Source: Fuerstiella marisgermanici
Lineage (GTDB): Bacteria; Planctomycetota; Planctomycetia; Planctomycetales; Planctomycetaceae
Assembly: GCF_001983935.1 (NCBI RefSeq)
Contig: NZ_CP017641.1
Coordinates: 2,542,001 to 2,606,000 of the forward strand
Length of the DNA: 64,000 nt
Reading direction: 5' to 3'
Shown piece by piece: positions 63,429 to 64,000 of this stretch. Position numbers and translations under genes: made by a program. Numbering within the stretch: position 1 is the stretch's first letter; every line of letters begins with the position of its first letter. The notes under the pieces are model-generated. The model was given only the letters and a program-made list of their open reading frames with translations. It was not told the origin of the DNA and did no database searches.

Positions 63429-64000
63429 TTAGTTGACAGTGTTGGCGTTTAGGAACGGGTAGGCCTTGCTGTCGGCGCTGCGAGCGTCGGCCATCGCGCT
63501 GAGGTACCATGTTGGGTTGTTTTCGAAGCGATCACGGTTCTTCACGCTTGCGAAAAAGTACACCTGCCCTTTGTAGAAGGCACCGTACTCAATGGCACCG
63601 GTCGTGGTCCGGTTTTCCAGATGCAGCTCAACCAGGTCCAGGCCATGCAGCAGAGGAATGTACCTGGTGGGATTGGCGGTAAACTGATCCACTTCCTGCT
63701 GCGACTGCAGAAAATACTGGACGCCTTCATGAGTGGCCACGAACTTGTCGCTGCCTTTGATCCAGCGGCGCTGTGCCACCAAAGCGACGGGAGAAAAGCC
63801 GCCAGCACCGACCATCTTTCCATCGTGCCGGACAATCAGACACGACCGAACTTCGGCAGCATCTTTTTCGCCTGCGGCCGATTCCGCGCCAGACTTGGCA
63901 AGAGCTGTTGCCGCTGAACTGGCAAATTGCTGCAGACGCAATTTGTATTTGCTTAACGAAACCGCTCCCACAAACAGTTCGCTGCGTTTGCCGTCCGGTT
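63429..64000 (-). CDS. YHS-like domain protein (5' end beyond window)
   Basis: The frame stays open past the apparent GTG at 63971 to the window edge (upstream residues read P-D-G-K-R-S-E-L-F-V), so the true start lies outside. The visible 190 residues contain two related blocks: SDKFVATHEGVQYFLQSQQE with NPTRYIP, and EYGAFYKGQVYFFASVKNRD with NPTWYLS. Both resemble YHS domains (aromatic strand plus N-P-x-x-Y) without the usual cysteine metal ligands. Function is unknown. Confidence 0.7.
   Translation of the reverse strand, partial: PDGKRSELFVGAVSLSKYKLRLQQFASSAATALAKSGAESAAGEKDAAEVRSCLIVRHDGKMVGAGGFSPVALVAQRRWIKGSDKFVATHEGVQYFLQSQQEVDQFTANPTRYIPLLHGLDLVELHLENRTTTGAIEYGAFYKGQVYFFASVKNRDRFENNPTWYLSAMADARSADSKAYPFLNANTVN

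Overview
The window looks like a chromosomal segment of a Planctomycetota bacterium. GC content is moderately high. The supporting genes are a roughly 1,180-residue SecA, a very long DUF4175-like membrane protein, MoxR/DUF58 proteins, a secreted ThuA-like protein, a DUF11-repeat protein and a Kdo transferase that implies an LPS-type envelope. Palindromic repeats fill many of the spacers. No rRNA or CRISPR array is visible. The only tRNA is a tRNA-Ser(TGA) at 61601-61687.

Layout. 1-9832: envelope, regulatory and transport genes (signal-peptide gene cut by the left edge, DUF4175-like protein, secreted 512-aa protein, MoxR ATPase, DUF58 protein, small membrane protein, LplT-like MFS carrier). 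9829-25872: a type VI secretion (T6SS) locus. tssK-tssL run leftward. Rightward run an unknown 130-aa gene, a FliA-like sigma factor, tssA, tssB, two tssC paralogues, tagJ, tssE, tssF, tssG and clpV. The order matches the Rhizobium imp locus (impA to impH), but tssM, tssJ, hcp, vgrG and PAAR genes are absent here. 26250-37643: possible lipoprotein with its own terminator, GntP-type permease, ThuA-like protein, ABC ATPase with a large membrane partner, sensor histidine kinase, prenyltransferase/squalene-oxidase-like protein.

37644-44818 is a mobile island. Two small leftward genes (a mini-HAD hydrolase and a WapI-like immunity gene) each sit between complementary ends. Those ends differ between the two units but match within each unit, which is the hallmark of integron cassettes. 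Each gene is followed by a nearly identical repeat of about 562 bp. An IntI/Xer-like tyrosine recombinase with an extra C-terminal domain lies next to the array. An IS110-type element with a structured 3' region (candidate bridge RNA) separates the units, a 256-bp foldback element interrupts one repeat, and a complete IS4-family element with an 11-bp target duplication has landed in a palindromic repeat nearby. I regard this integron-like array with unusually long repeats as the most interesting content.

45112-64000: AmpG-like MFS carrier, a 1,158-aa protein that may be a pyrophosphate-type PEP carboxykinase, three small genes of unknown function among palindromic repeats, waaA (Kdo transferase), secA, a DUF11 surface/exported protein, tRNA-Ser with terminator, a secreted alpha/beta hydrolase-like protein, and a YHS-like protein cut by the right edge. 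All functional names are inferred by reading motifs; no database search was possible.
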